Assembly (NCBI GenBank): GCA_023213395.1
Contig: CM041465.1
Location: forward strand, 4,154,001 to 4,218,000
DNA from: Cycas panzhihuaensis
Lineage: Eukaryota; Cycadophyta
Length of the DNA: 64,000 nucleotides
Reading direction: 5' to 3'
Positions 20,815-32,369 of this stretch are shown here, piece by piece (within the stretch, counting starts at the first letter, position 1; each line of letters opens with the position of its first letter). Under the pieces are notes generated by a model. It had not been told where the DNA came from and did not search any database. It saw only the letters and a list, made by a program, of their open reading frames with translations. The position numbers and the translations under genes were made by a program.

Positions 20815-23800
20815 TGGAATCGCGTCCATGGGATGGTAACTACACTTGGTTAGAATTAGGATTGTCAATGGAACGCTCCAAAGTGAAGGAGTCAATCCAA
20901 CAAGTAAAAGGAAGCACCCACATAGGGTGTCTATGCATTAGAATGCAGGTTCAGGACCCATAAATGGCGTACAACTTCCTCTAGGTAACTTAGTCTTTGA
21001 TTTTAGAGGGTAGTGCAAGTGAGAGATATCTTCAATTGCCCAAGTAACCTCAAAATGTGGGTCTTCCCACCCTTGGATGGCCAAAAGGGGAAGGCAAGAC
21101 CCAACGAGGAAACAGATCCTCATGGAAGACAAAGGGATGTAGATAGGATGTACGTAGGTAAGTGGTGAGAGGTCCCCGTTCGTAAGGGTGGTGTTGGACA
21201 ACCACCTTACACACGAAACTGACCCAAAGAGGGAGTGACAAGGTTATTAAGTTGGTGTAGGTATGATGGGATTAAAGGAGGAGGTCTTAGGGGATGAGAC
21301 ATCCTTAAACTAACCCACCTAAAGGGAATGTTAGAGGAATAAAGAATGGAGGTAGAAGAAGTTTCCACCACTCTATGTGTGAGGGAGTCTACCTCATATG
21401 TGTAATAATGAAATAGTGACTAATTATTTATGTATGCAAATAAGAGGTAAATGAAGCATATATATATATAAGATAATAAATATACTTTCTCTCATTTTCT
21501 CTCTAATATAGATCCTCACTCTCTTTTCACTTTAAACAAGAGAAAGGGGGAAGAAAAAGAGACAAACCAATCTATCAAACAAAATGCACAACGATGATGC
21601 AAACCCTTGGGGGGTTGTATGCAATTAAACAGAAAGAAGAAAGGGGATATCTCCTATTGAATGCTCTTTCCTAAAATTCAAACTAATGTGTAAATTAATG
21701 GTGCAAGTTAGTTCCCTTTTATCTTTTCCCTTTATGTTCTTTCATGTAAACGTGCAAACTTGAGAGTGAAGTAGAGAAAAGGTCTACAAGGGGGAGGCCG
21801 CATACCTGGAGAATTGATGCAACTGAGATAAAGTTTTTATCTTACACCACACCTATATCTTATTTTCCTTCTCCCAACATATAGGTAGCGTAGGGGCTTC
21901 CTTACCTTCCCCGAATCAAAAGGAAGAAAGCAAGGAAAAGCAAAGGAAAAGGAACTATGCCAAAAGCTAAAAAATAACCAAGGAAAAGGAAAACAAAGAA
22001 CGTACCCAAATTATACTAATTTGTCCTTCTCTGTGAATAGTGTGATAAACCTACAATCACAAAGGTTTTCTTCCCTTTCCTAAGGGGCTTCTAAGGTGCC
22101 TAGGAAATATATGTATACATGTAGCTATAAAATACTAAAAAAATATTGTAACTTAAGCACTTTAAGTCAAGCAAACTTCCAACTAAAGAACAACTCTAAA
22201 TCTCCTCTAAGCCAACAACAAAAGGTAAGGGATGTGGATGGTTAGCCTTGGAATGGCTAACCCTCCAACAAGTGAACCTCCACACTAACTCTAGGCACAT
22301 GAAATAATAGGTTAGGATAGCTTAATGGAAGTGAATAATAAGAGAGACAAACAACACGAGATTTACAAATATTGTCTATGTTGCAAGTGTTGTTATGTGT
22401 AGCAAATTACAATGTTAACCAAGCCAAGACCCAAGGTAGGTAAGAGACACTATTTGGGGCAAGAAAAACTACCTAAGAGAGGTGCTCAATCCTAGAAATA
22501 GTGTAGCAAGGGGCTTCATATGTTGATATACAACACTAGCCTATTCTCAGAGACTCCCTAGTAGCTCAAGAGAGGTACGAGTGGAAGAGAGGAAAGAGGA
22601 AAATGGGGGTTGCCCTTGAGGAGTAGACCTAGTTGGGTACGGATACCACCTTAGCTCCTTTCTCTCACTCTTTGAGGTTCTCTCCCCATAGCCTCCTTGG
22701 AGAAACCAAGAGAGGGAAGGAAGATGATACAGGCAGAAAGAAAAGAATGGAGGGACTACCTCTTGTATGCATTGGGAAAATGGAAAAAGGAAAGATATTC
22801 CTAATGATATAACCTCTGATAAGAAAGTTTAAAGGAAAGAAATGGAGAAAACATTAGATAATACCTGATGGGTTGGATTGGAGGCAGGTCTGTCCCTGAA
22901 AATGGCAGGAAATAATAGATCTAAGGTGCTTATAGGGGGGTCCTTAGGAGGATGCTGCAACTTGGAAACAAACTTGTTGAAACTTGTTGAAAGGATGTGG
23001 AGGCAAAACTTGGGGTGAATCCTTTCTTGAAAGGGCTTGTTGGAAAGCCTTCTACCACTAATCCAAGCTAAAAAGGGTGTATCTTAGGCTGGAGCATAGG
23101 GAACTCAAGTGTTGCAGGGCATTCTTGCAGAAAACTACCTGTAAAAGAAGGAGAAGAGAGGAGAGCAGGTGGAAGAAGAGGAGGAAAATGAAGTCCTTTT
23201 TAACTTTATACCTAACCTTAGGCTGAATAGATGATTAGGGTTAGGGTAGGACCTAGGGGGTGTCAAAGCTACATGGCATTTTTGCCAAAAAAGTAAAAAT
23301 TTATATAACAAATTTTAAAAAAATTGTTAACTGACAATCACCCCATGGCAAACTTCACGGTACCATAAAGTTTACTATGGTATTGTGACATTTGCCACAT
23401 CACAGTGATAGAGACAAAAACATGACAAAAAATAAGTGCTTGGGAGCCCCAAAGAGGGTACCCTAGGCTTAGGAGGGGCCGACCCTCTATCCAGGTGGCT
23501 GGGGATAGTCATATGAAGAGGATGACCTAAGCTGGATGGGGTACTGGAGTGGTAGGATTCTGATGAAACTGATAACTAGAATAAAGATGTACCAATCACA
23601 CTTAGCGGGGTCTTAAGGGCTATGATGTGGTAAAGGGGGTGTGAACGGATCACACAGACTTAGTGGTTCTTAGCACAACATGGAGGTGCATCGAAGGGTT
23701 ATGGAGTGCTATGGGGATACATGTCCCACTAATCGACATAGGCTGAAAGAGTATCAAGCAATATGATCAAGCAACGGATGCAAGGTTATCACTCGAATGT

Positions 23801-23932
23801 GTTAGTCAACCATGTAGTAAAATGATACTTCTATTTACCTTTCTATAGAAGTAATGAAGGTAAAGGCTAGAAACATACTTGTACTTACCTGAGTCAACTT
23901 GCCAAGAATCCATTCCTAGTAGCCGAGAAACA
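20815..23932 (-). repeat. Tat-2 3' LTR
   Basis: On the minus strand it starts TGTTTCTCGGCTACTAGGAATGG at 23932 and ends GATTCCA at 20815. It matches 35715-38787 throughout. It carries about 50 bases near 22985-23045 that the other LTR lacks, which accounts for the 45-bp length difference. A donor-like CAGGTAAGTA lies about 45 bases into the LTR, as in Tat-1. Frames such as 20938-21241 (minus) recur in both LTRs but have no known domain. Confidence 0.92.
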
Positions 23933-23944
23933 CTACCCCCTTGG
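23933..23944 (-). other. Tat-2 polypurine tract
   Basis: On the minus strand CCAAGGGGGTAG directly precedes the TG of the 3' LTR. Position and purine content fit the primer site for plus-strand DNA synthesis. Confidence 0.75.
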
Positions 23945-24522
23945 CAACAGAGCCTCACAGCTTGGAGGCATAATGTGATGATGAATACTGGCAACAGAAT
24001 GTTAGTAGCACATATATATATAAATAGTCATAATAATGGTGTAAGATAAGGGCAAGAGCGAGTGTTGTGGCACAGCACGTGGGTGTAGAGGAAAGGGCGA
24101 GACAACATAGGGGCTGCCTATATGTCACCATATAGATAACAGGTAATGATAGCAGATGAGGGGGATGCTCCCATTATAAGAGTAGAATAGAAGGGTGGTG
24201 AGGACCACACATAAAATTAGGTAGATGTTATGAATAGAGTGTTATGTACAGACATAAGTCAAGAATAGTGAGAGTTATGTGTTAAGATGCTAAGCATAGA
24301 GTAAAGGAAATAAACCTGGTGGTCGCCATAGTTTAACCTCATTAATAATCTGCTTTCAGAGGTGCAAATAGATCACGATGTGAAGTGCAAGATGACCCAA
24401 GACTTGGGTGCATGGGTGACTGAACAAGTCTCTCAAGATGGGTCGCTAAGGAGAGGAAGGCGATGCTCAAGGACGAGATGAACCAAGTTGTCTACCTCAG
24501 TGTTGAGAGCCTGAGGGATGTG
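23945..24522 (-). other. Tat-2 3' untranslated stretch
   Basis: Non-coding sequence between the extra RNase H and the 3' LTR. It matches the same stretch of Tat-1 (about 11290-11640), including GACAACATAGGGGCTGCCTA near 24090. A TATATATATAAAT run lies near 24010. No gene seen. Confidence 0.6.
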
Positions 24523-24855
24523 TTAGATGTCAATAGATGAAAGATAAGCCAGTAGGGACCTAGCGGTCAAGGTGAAGGCTCTTAGGTATGGGCACCGTAC
24601 CTGGTAAACCTGGGTGAGGTGGGACACCACAATATGAGAGTCGCAAAGGAGGACGATGGGTCCATGGTGGAAGCAAAGTGCATCAGTAACGGCCTCAATA
24701 ATAGCTATGTACTCAACTTTATTATAGGTGGCCTCAGGAAGGAAGATTCTAGAATGCATAAAGTCATGTCTAGAAGGATCACAGAGAATCCACACAATGG
24801 CAGAAGGGTTAGGGTTGCCACGACTTCCACCATCAGTGAAAATGAGTAACGCCAT
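24523..24855 (-). pseudogene. Tat-2 extra RNase H (111 codons, separate frame)
   Basis: Opens MALLIFTDGGSRGNPNPSA, continues VEYIAIIEAVTDAL and IVLLCDSHIVVSHLTQVYQV. This is the RNase H fold with the first catalytic Asp (FTDGG), the Glu of IIEA and the Asp of CDS all present. The frame is open to a stop at 24523, so this is the best preserved copy of the three. It is not fused to pol: it lies about 4 kb past integrase, close to the 3' LTR. Established: Tat-lineage elements carry a second, archaeal-type RNase H. Inference: here it is expressed from its own transcript or by reinitiation. It may be C-terminally short, so I call it a pseudogene with reserve. Confidence 0.85.
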
Positions 24856-24874
24856 AAAAAAATGAATGGAGGTC

Positions 24875-25369
24875 TTAGTAGAGAGAATATTCTAATGGGA
24901 TCGACAAGTGAAGAGGACTCAACGATATGAAATAGTCATAAAGGACTTGAGTGGTTGTTAATAAAAGACTGTAAAAGGTAGGAAGATCCAAAGATAAGGC
25001 CACTCGAGGGTGAAGAGGACTATCGATGGACGAGAAAGAATCGGTGGAAAAAAGGCCCCTCTGGGGGTGACAAAGGTCAGTTAAGGAAGCGAAATGTGGT
25101 CCCAAATAGAGAGGATTCTTCCTTTGGGAGCCCAAGAGGCATGAATGGGTCACAAAAATGAACTCAGGATGGTGAAATGAGCCAAATGAGTATAAACTCG
25201 AGTGCATATGGAGGTGGCACATAAAACAAGGAAGAAGGGGCCTCGCAAGGCCAAGGAGGGGGGGTGCCATAAATGCACCCATAGGGTTAGGAAGAAAGAA
25301 ATGATATAGAGGTAAGATGAGAGATAGACCCAGAAGGCAAAGGTGATCTGGGGAGAGAAATGGTCCCAA
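24875..25369 (-). other. 164-codon open frame upstream of the Tat-2 extra RNase H
   Basis: An open frame from 25369 to 24875 ends 19 bases before the extra RNase H start. It is rich in Leu, Pro, Ser and His, with no domain I recognise. Tat-1 has the same interval (10343-10841) but its frame is not the same length. It could be a leader region that happens to be open, or an N-terminal extension of the RNase H once in frame. Low confidence as a gene. Confidence 0.3.
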
Positions 25370-25404
25370 GGGCTATTGCGGTAAGAGAAATGAAAGAGGT
25401 GCCC

Positions 25405-25617
25405 ATTGGGGCCCCCACCTATATAAGGAAAACTTGACAAAAATGGAATTTATTTTCACAAGCTCATGAATGATTTAGAGCCCTTCCCCTTATGCAGTGG
25501 AGTGCTACCCAACTTTGGAGGCACATAGAGGGAGATCAGATCGTCAGATCAGGGCGCAGAGATAGCTAGTGAGACTAGAGAGATGAGATGGCAGTAGCAA
25601 GGCCAGATCTAGTGAGT
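25405..25617 (+). promoter_or_regulatory. Tat-2 antisense gene 5' region: TATA box, leader, donor-like site
   Basis: TATATAAG at 25420-25427 lies just after GGGGCCCCCACC. A leader follows that aligns with Tat-1 10151-10334 read on the minus strand. Both end in GTGAGTGG (GTGAGT at 25612-25617). Two diverged copies keep the same TATA, leader and donor motif, against a background of many changes. This points to a promoter and first exon of a gene transcribed opposite to the element. The motif also sits 560 bases ahead of the extra RNase H on the minus strand, so it may serve both directions. Confidence 0.5.
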
Positions 25618-26113
25618 GGATCACTCATTCCCTAACCCATTTCATGGTTGAAGTTTTATATCTTTTTAGTGTCTTTTTTGATGTAATTTTGGGCCCCTTA
25701 TGGGCAAATGGTGATCTCCTAGAGTCTGAATTAGACCCAGTGAGAGGAAGGACTGGGGCATTAGGTAGCCCTGGTCCCACCGAGCGAGAGCATGGCCCAC
25801 CTAAATAAAAGTTTTAATTTTTTGGGTACGAAAGCCCCCCAATATATGGGGGTGATGTTTGCACCATGGTGAAGATCACGGTGGCACGATCTTTGCCATG
25901 GGGCCATTGAGATCATGCTGAAATCCTAGCGGGTCCTATGCTAAACTCTATGATACTACGGAGTTTAGTGCGATACAAAGGCAGATAAGCTGGAAAACAT
26001 AAAAGATGGCCTAAAGGAGAGCTAAACCTTAATCAAAGAGGAATAAGGGGCAATCCTAAATGCAAGCAAGTAGGTTTAGATGGGTTTTGATTGGTTTCTT
26101 GGGTGTTTTGCAG

Positions 26114-27373
26114 GCGGTTATTGTGGTGGACAACTACAAGAATATAGGCGTAGCTATGCTCAGTTTTATCGAGATGATGTCTCGAGGAGACTAGCGAGTG
26201 CAAGGGAGGTGTGGCTTATTAAAGGCCATCCAGACACCACAATATGCATCTGATCAGCACCTCCTAGTGGACATAGTCTCGTATTGGGATCGACGAAGGT
26301 ACGTATTCCATCTCTCCCAAGTGAGAGATGTCACTGTCACACTGGGAGATGTTAGCAGGATCCTGGGAGTACCGGCGGTAGGAACACTAGCATCACTAGG
26401 TACATTGCCTAGCAATGATACTACACATAGGGAGGAAGTGACCTATTTCACAGGTTAGGACCAGTGGGAGAGGAGAGGCATACCTGTTCAGAGTATGATC
26501 ATGTCTAGGATCCCTCATGTGAGGAAATTGATTATATTATGCATTCTATTCTGGATATCCTGAAAATAGAATTATAGGGACATACCTAGTGGGTGGATGG
26601 ACACAGTGAGGAGATGTGAGGCCGGGGAGAGGTTGGACTGGGCCATGTTAATAATGGTGAACTTGGTCACCCAGTTAGATGCCATCAGGGTAGCTGGGAG
26701 AAGAGGACTATCCTATAGCATGTTATTATAGTGTTGGTTCATCGATCATTTTAGGGTAGTGGCACCATCAGGAGGACTACATCCAATTTCAGCATGGGCT
26801 CCCATGGTCCACAGGTGATAGACTCAATTCAGGGGAACCAAGGACCAGGCACATGTTAGGCATTCAGTAGAGGCTGCATTACTAGACCTCCTCACCATGG
26901 TAGACTATACATTAGATCCATATAGAGGGGTGAGGTGGGATAGTAATGACGAGGTAGGAGGAGTAGGAGGTACCCCTGGCGAGGGAGATGATGATGATAG
27001 AGACAATGGGGGTGATGGGGCTAGTCCATCAAGAGCAACAGATGGTGAGGTAGGTTTATAAGAGACTGCGGGAGGAGAGGCAGGACCATCAGGAGCCAAA
27101 GGAGGAGTGGAGGCTCCTTCAGGGACTATAGGGAGAGGTGGAGCTTCTCAGACACCAATTCAAAAGTTGAGGATAGTGGGGAGAGTCCTAGCAGTAGCAC
27201 CAGCAGAGTAGGGTGGAGGTGCCCCGGTAATCTAGGCAGTCAGAGAGGTGGTACCGAAGGAGGTGGAGAAGGTACCAACAGTAGGGGGAGGTCCCGAGGA
27301 GGAGGTGATCATCTAAGTCAGGGAGCTAATAGTCCCAGTAGGTGAGATGCTATCCTTTCTCGTCATCTTTCGA
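26114..27373 (+). pseudogene. Antisense plant-mobile-domain gene inside Tat-2 (broken)
   Basis: Runs against the element, between integrase and the extra RNase H. The frame 26198-26458 reads YWDRRRYVFHLSQ then VRDVTVTLGDVSRILGVPAVG. That matches the signature of the plant mobile domain (FH..-.G..TVTL.DV..L.G.P..G), found in host MAIN/MAIL-type genes and in some transposons. The frame goes on past one stop with HVRKLIILCILFWIS and DWAMLIMVNLVTQLDAI, then SYSMLL and CWFIDHF. An acidic, Gly/Pro-rich low-complexity tail starts near 26935. A pyrimidine-rich tract and TTTTGCAG end at 26113, an acceptor-like site in frame with the domain. Several TAG/TGA stops break it. Function in the element is unknown. 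Confidence 0.68.
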
Positions 27374-27420
27374 TAACTAGATATCTAGTTGTTGTGCTTT
27401 GTTTGATTTGTTGGGTATAG

Positions 27421-28130
27421 GTATGGATATATATATACTGACATGTGGCATATTGGATTCTGCAAGAGCGATGGACATTGGGAGGTTGGTTGAGGCAGTA
27501 GTCCAGGAGATGTTCCCCTAGCCTTATATGGAGGGACAACCTCCTATCTAGGCAGGAGAGGAGCCATTGTCGGTAGGGGCCCACATAGAAGCATTCGCCC
27601 CATTGGTCAGGGCCAGAGACATATAGGCAATAGAGTCCCAGGAGCACGAGGTGTGAGTGGGATAGCTACAGGGATAGCTAGATGCGACTAGAGTAGAGAG
27701 AGATGCTCTATGAGGCTGAGTCTAAGCTCTAGAGGCTCATGGAGGAGCAGGTGGTGATACAGAGAGTCACATCAGGATAATAGTACTGGAGGAGTGGCTC
27801 TGAGGAATGGAGGGCGAGAGGTATCATATCCAAGCATGATATAATCAGTTGGTGGACCAGATGGAATCGAGGTCATCACAGAGCAGGATATATACCCACA
27901 CAGCAGCGACGACCCTGAGGAGGCCTCAGGACGAGGGGAGCGAGGCACGGAGCTCCTAGAGGCCCAGGAAGAGTCTGGGAGGTATATGGTCCCCAAGAGA
28001 GGGATCACATAGACCAGGAGATGATACCCCAAGAGCAGGGCAGTATTAGAGAGTAGGACATATTAGTTTTGATTTGGGAAAGCACCAGACCTCCAGGGAG
28101 TCACCATATATTACTACATGATTGTACTCC
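27421..28130 (+). pseudogene. Tat-2 antisense gene, 3' part
   Basis: This block aligns with the minus strand of Tat-1 9396-10092, so it is the part of the antisense gene common to both elements. An acceptor-like TTGTTGGGTATAG ends at 27420. The encoded sequence is rich in Glu, Gln, Arg and Gly with no domain I know; stops interrupt it. It may be the last exon of the plant-mobile-domain gene or part of a separate antisense transcript. Confidence 0.5.
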
Positions 28131-28834
28131 TCCTTATAAGGATTTTGGCTTCCTGCAAATGATGTACCATACCATTTGTTTAATATGACACATGATGATT
28201 TTGTGTATATAGATGAGTCCATTGGCACCCTATTTGGTATATACTAGTGTGTGTGATGACACGTGATGATGGATGATGTTGTATTTGCTTTTATATGTAT
28301 GTATATGTGTATATATGTGAGGGTGCATGGATGCACGATGAGTTATGGATCATGATGTTTTAAGTTGATTATTATATGGTTTGTGCTAGAGCATTGTTTG
28401 AGCTGCACACACTTCCTTTCACGTAGGATCATATTCCTAGAAGGCACACACATGATCACCATGAGCAGCGTTGATGGACATGTGTAAGGCTAGGAGGTAG
28501 GGTGGCATACATGTCCACATATGAGCATAGAGAGATATACAAAGGTAGTACTAGCAGGAAGGAGAGTGACAATACTCCAACGCACCATTCTAGTCGGGGT
28601 ATGTTTCCAAGCTCAGGAGCGATAGGCACAACACACCAAATTAGGAAGATAGGCCCCCCCAAAGAAAAAGGAAGACAAGGGTTTCCGCGGGAGGAACCCA
28701 AAAAAGCAAGAAGGCCATCCTAAGCCGCCACTCCACCTATGACTAGGGGGAATGAGGACGTGCCTAGGGTGGTAGTTTAGGCTTATTTCAGGGTGTAAAG
28801 AGAAGAGTGACATAGTCATGCGTAAATTTTTTTT
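28131..28834 (-). other. Tat-2 spacer between integrase and antisense gene
   Basis: About 700 bases with TG-rich simple sequence (28290-28325) and no recognisable domain. A minus-strand frame near 28640-28800 (SCFFGFLPRKPLSSFFFGGA) weakly resembles Tat-1 at 8940-9070. It may be the eroded tail of pol. Confidence 0.4.
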
Positions 28835-29950
28835 AGGAATTTCCCATTAACAACCTTCTGGAATTTGAGGCCCTCCAGAGTAGTGATCCTGTAAGCATCA
28901 TTCATGAGGCTTTCTAGAATAACAAAGAGGCCAACCCATTTGGGTCTGAATTTAGTCAGGCGATTATGGAGATATTCCAATTTGAGGAAGTGGTCCCTAA
29001 GATGTAAAGGACGAGAACGAAGGTGTTTATTATATGTCCTTCATACCCTAGCCTTAGAAGCAAGGTTCTCTTGGTAGGTGGCCAAGCGCTTCTCATCCAA
29101 GGCCTCGAGGTCTAAGAGGTGAGCTCGGCAAATAGACTCCTCGTCGACAAGACCACGGAGAGAGACCTGCAAGGATGGAATCTCCACTTCTAATGGGAGA
29201 ACTGCCTCTATCCAGTAGACTAGGGAGAAATGAGTCATTCTAGTAGCCATACAGATAGATGTGGGATACGTCCATAGAGTGGAAGGGAGTTGGAGATGCC
29301 AATCTCTTTGAGATTGGGCTACGATTTTCTTTAGAATATTTATAAGAGTTTTGCTAAATGATTTGACCTGGCCATTAGCCTGGGGGTAATAGGGAGAGGA
29401 AGTTTTATGAGAAATGTTAAATTTCTCGCAAAGCTCATCCATCTCCTTATTATAAAAGAGGGTTCTGTTGTCTGTGATTAGGACATCGAGAACTCTGAAG
29501 CGGCAGATGATATGATGGTAGATGAAGGTGGCTATCATCTTACCAATAGTAGTAGTTAAGAGAATGGCTTATTCTCATTTAGTAAAGTACTCTGTAGTAG
29601 TCAAGATGAACTTGTGCTACAACGAAGAGGACATGGATATGGCTCCAATAAGGTCCAACCCTTATTAGGAGAAGGGCCATAGAGATATGATGGGATGGAG
29701 AGCCTCAAAAGGCAAGTGGGTGATGTTGGCGTATTCCTAGCATCATGGATATCTCATGGCATAGGCATGGGCATCCTTAAAGAGGGATGGCCATTAATAC
29801 CCCATATGAAGGATCCTTTAGGCCATGGATTGGCCCCTAAACTGGCCTCCGCAAATGCTGTTGTGGCATTCATGGAGTATTTGGTTCACTTCGTTGGGGG
29901 TGATGCAGTGAAGAAGGATCCCATAGAAGGATATTTTATACAATACCTCA
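28835..29950 (-). pseudogene. Tat-2 integrase (catalytic Glu changed to Lys)
   Basis: Gypsy integrase. The zinc-binding N-terminus (about 29690-29890) reads LHECHNSICGGQF, with a Gln where the second His is expected, and has stops. The 165-codon frame 29041-29538 holds ITDNRTLFYNKEMDELCEKF and then PYYPQANGQVKSFSKTL. From the Asp of TDN, the residue 36 positions on is Lys in VKSF; other elements here have VEAF or VEVF. So the catalytic Glu of D-35-E is lost. The C-terminal part includes VLPLEVEIPSLQVSLRGL and KWVGLFVILESLM, ending TLEGLKFQKVVNG. The first Asp is in GLDLIGAIS near 29620. Confidence 0.9.
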
Positions 29951-30129
29951 CCCATAAGGAAGTTCTGCTTGGTAGTAGCCTAAATACGAGACCTAACTTT
30001 ATTGCTAGCTTCACGGTGATATTGCTGCTGAGCGAGGTATTATACGATGTCCCCATACCACTCACTACCAGCAAGTGGATGAGGAGAAGAGTCTTGAATA
30101 GCCAGGATGGGCTCATCAAGGAGAGAATC

Positions 30130-31400
30130 ATCAATAGGAATATCTAAAGGGTTTAGGATGGGAGTATCAGCGAGTTACTCAACCACTACCTTCCCCTTCT
30201 TTGACTTCCTGTTAATGATTTAGAGGTAAAATTCCTAAACGAGGATGACCCACTTGTCAGTCCTACCTATCAGGTCAAGTCAGGTGAGTAAATAATGCAA
30301 GAGATTAAATTGAACGATCATTCGAGTAGTATTTCCAAGTAAGTAGTACCTGAACTTCTTGGTTGTATATACCAAGGAGAGGCACTCCCTCTCGACAGGA
30401 GAGTAGTTGAGTTCAGCAGCCACGAGAGTACGATTGATGAAGTAGATGGCCCTCTTGGTTCCTTAATCGTCTTCCTAGGCTAACATGGCACCTAAGGACT
30501 CATCAGTAGCTGAGGTATAAAGGATGAATGACCTATCAAAGAGAGGAGGTGCTAATATCAGGGTGGAAGTAAGGGCTTCCTTGAGTTCTTTAAAGACTTG
30601 TTGGGCCTTGGAAGACCAAACGAACAGGGTCCCCTTCTTTAACAAGTTAGTGAGAGGTTTGGCATTTATGGCGAAGTTCACCAAGAAATGCCTAAGGAAT
30701 CTAAGTCTACCTAAAAATGACTTAATCTGTCATTGGGTTTTAGGAGGTGGCATGTCAAGGATGGCCTTGACTTTATCACGATCAATTTATATCCCTTGTT
30801 TTGATATAAGGAAACCAAGGAGTTTGCCAGCTGTTACGGTAAACATGCATTTAAGAGGGTTAAGGCTCACATGGTATTTACAACATCATGTGAAGATGGC
30901 CCATAAATTAGAAGGACGATGGGCTCTAACATGTGAGAGACCCATCATATCATCCATAAAGACCTCTAGAGATTTGTTGATAAGATCATGGAAAATGAAC
31001 TGCATCACCCTTTGATAAGTGGCACTTACATTCTTTAATCTGAAAGGCATCACCTTATAGGTGAAAGTACCCCACAAAGTGGTGAAGGCCATCTTATGAT
31101 GGTCTTCAGGAGAGATCTAAATTTGGTTATAGCCAGAGAATCCATCCATTAAGGACATGACTTCAAAACCAGCAGTTCGATCAATAATTTAATCAATGAA
31201 GGGAAGTGAGAAATTGTCCTTAGGACATGCATTGTTGATGTCATGGAAATCAACACATATCTGGATTGTCTCGTTATTTTTAGCAACGAGGACAATGTTG
31301 GATACCTACTTAGGGTAGTCAATGGAAGTGATTAATCCTACGTTTAGGAGTTTCTCAACTTCCATTTTAATAGCAATTGAGAGCTTATGATGAAGAGGGC
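30130..31400 (-). pseudogene. Tat-2 reverse transcriptase and RNase H (broken)
   Basis: Reverse transcriptase starts near 31390 with AIKMEVEKLLNVGLITSID, then QICVDFHDINNACPKDNF, MSLMDGFSGYNQI and the catalytic FMDDMM (intact) near 30955. The thumb region GIQIDRDKVKAIL-like follows with a stop. The connection and RNase H (about 30690-30230) read FVWSSKAQQVFKELKEALTS, FILYTSATDESLGAMLA and LNYSPVERECLSLVYTTKKF, typical of the gypsy RT_RNaseH domain. The frame is mostly one phase with TAG stops at former CAG or TGG. It would copy the RNA and degrade the template. Confidence 0.92.
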
Positions 31401-32369
31401 ATTACTTCTTATGCACGAGGTGAGTGCTAGGAATAGTAGTAAGGTTGTGGGTCATAATTGAAGGGTCGACTCCCTTCATATTGGAATAGTCCTATGTAAA
31501 AACATCCCAAAACTCCTGGAACAAAAGGGTATACTCCTTCCCTTTGTTAAGAGAGCATTCCACTCCTACCTTAATGGCTTTGCCTAAGGCAAGGACTATG
31601 CCCTCAGTTGCCCCCATACATATGGCATTCCCCTTCTCAAAGTGAAGGGGGACTCAGTCAACAGGAAAGGACATAATAGGAGACATAATTCGGTCAGCAA
31701 GGGAAGACCCCATATCCAGGACCTTCTCGTAGCCAATCCTATGGTGACCAGAAGGAAGGTTGGGCATGGAGCCTGCTAAGTACTCAAGCAAGGCTTCGTC
31801 ATTCTCAAAGTAGTCCACCCCATGGATGACTACACTCTGAGAAGACAAAGGGAGAGGAGAAGTAGAAGCAACGGGACCGTGGTGGTCACTATGTTGATCG
31901 TCATACCTAAAGGACTCCCTGGAAGAGTCAATAAGAGGTCCCCTATAAGGGACAATAGGAGGCTCCCCAACTTTGTTACCTATGTGCGGTAATGAAGGGG
32001 AAGACTCAAGGAGTACCTAATCAATAAGGGTGATGACATGAGACACAAGAGAAGAACTAGTTTCTCCAATAAGAGAGGTTCCAGATCAAGATCTAGAACG
32101 GAGGAGGTGCCCCCTACTCATGCCTAGAAGGGAGATAGAGTGAGGGAGATCCTCATCCTTGCCATCAGACTCATCATCACTAAGTATGGCAAGGTACCTG
32201 TAGCTTCTGACACCAATAGGGGTGAAACGCGTGAGGTTGGGAGAAGCGGATAAAGGGTCTTCTTCCAAAGGAGATGAGTCAGGGATGTTAATAGAACAAG
32301 CTGAGGCATGAGTGGGAAGACCTTTGTCTCCCTTCGCTTGGCCATGAGCCACTTGATGGGATTGACGTG
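31401..32369 (-). pseudogene. Tat-2 protease-to-RT linker (broken)
   Basis: Shares VIHGVDYFENDEALLEYLAG (about 31780-31835) and an EKGNAICMGAT-like block (31600-31640) with Tat-1. It also has SVRSYRYLAILSDDES near 32170-32215, parallel to Tat-1 near 7830-7870. No known domain. It joins directly to the reverse transcriptase. Stops are present. Confidence 0.7.

Noticed and set aside
20938-21241. Minus-strand frames repeated at 35778-36141
   Set aside because: They recur only because both lie in the Tat-2 LTRs; no domain and no other support for coding.
29695-30147. 150-codon plus-strand open frame
   Set aside because: It is the antisense shadow of the Tat-2 integrase N-terminus and RNase H end, which are readable on the minus strand.
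30524-31015. 163-codon plus-strand open frame
   Set aside because: Antisense shadow of the Tat-2 reverse transcriptase; the minus strand carries FMDDMM and other family motifs.
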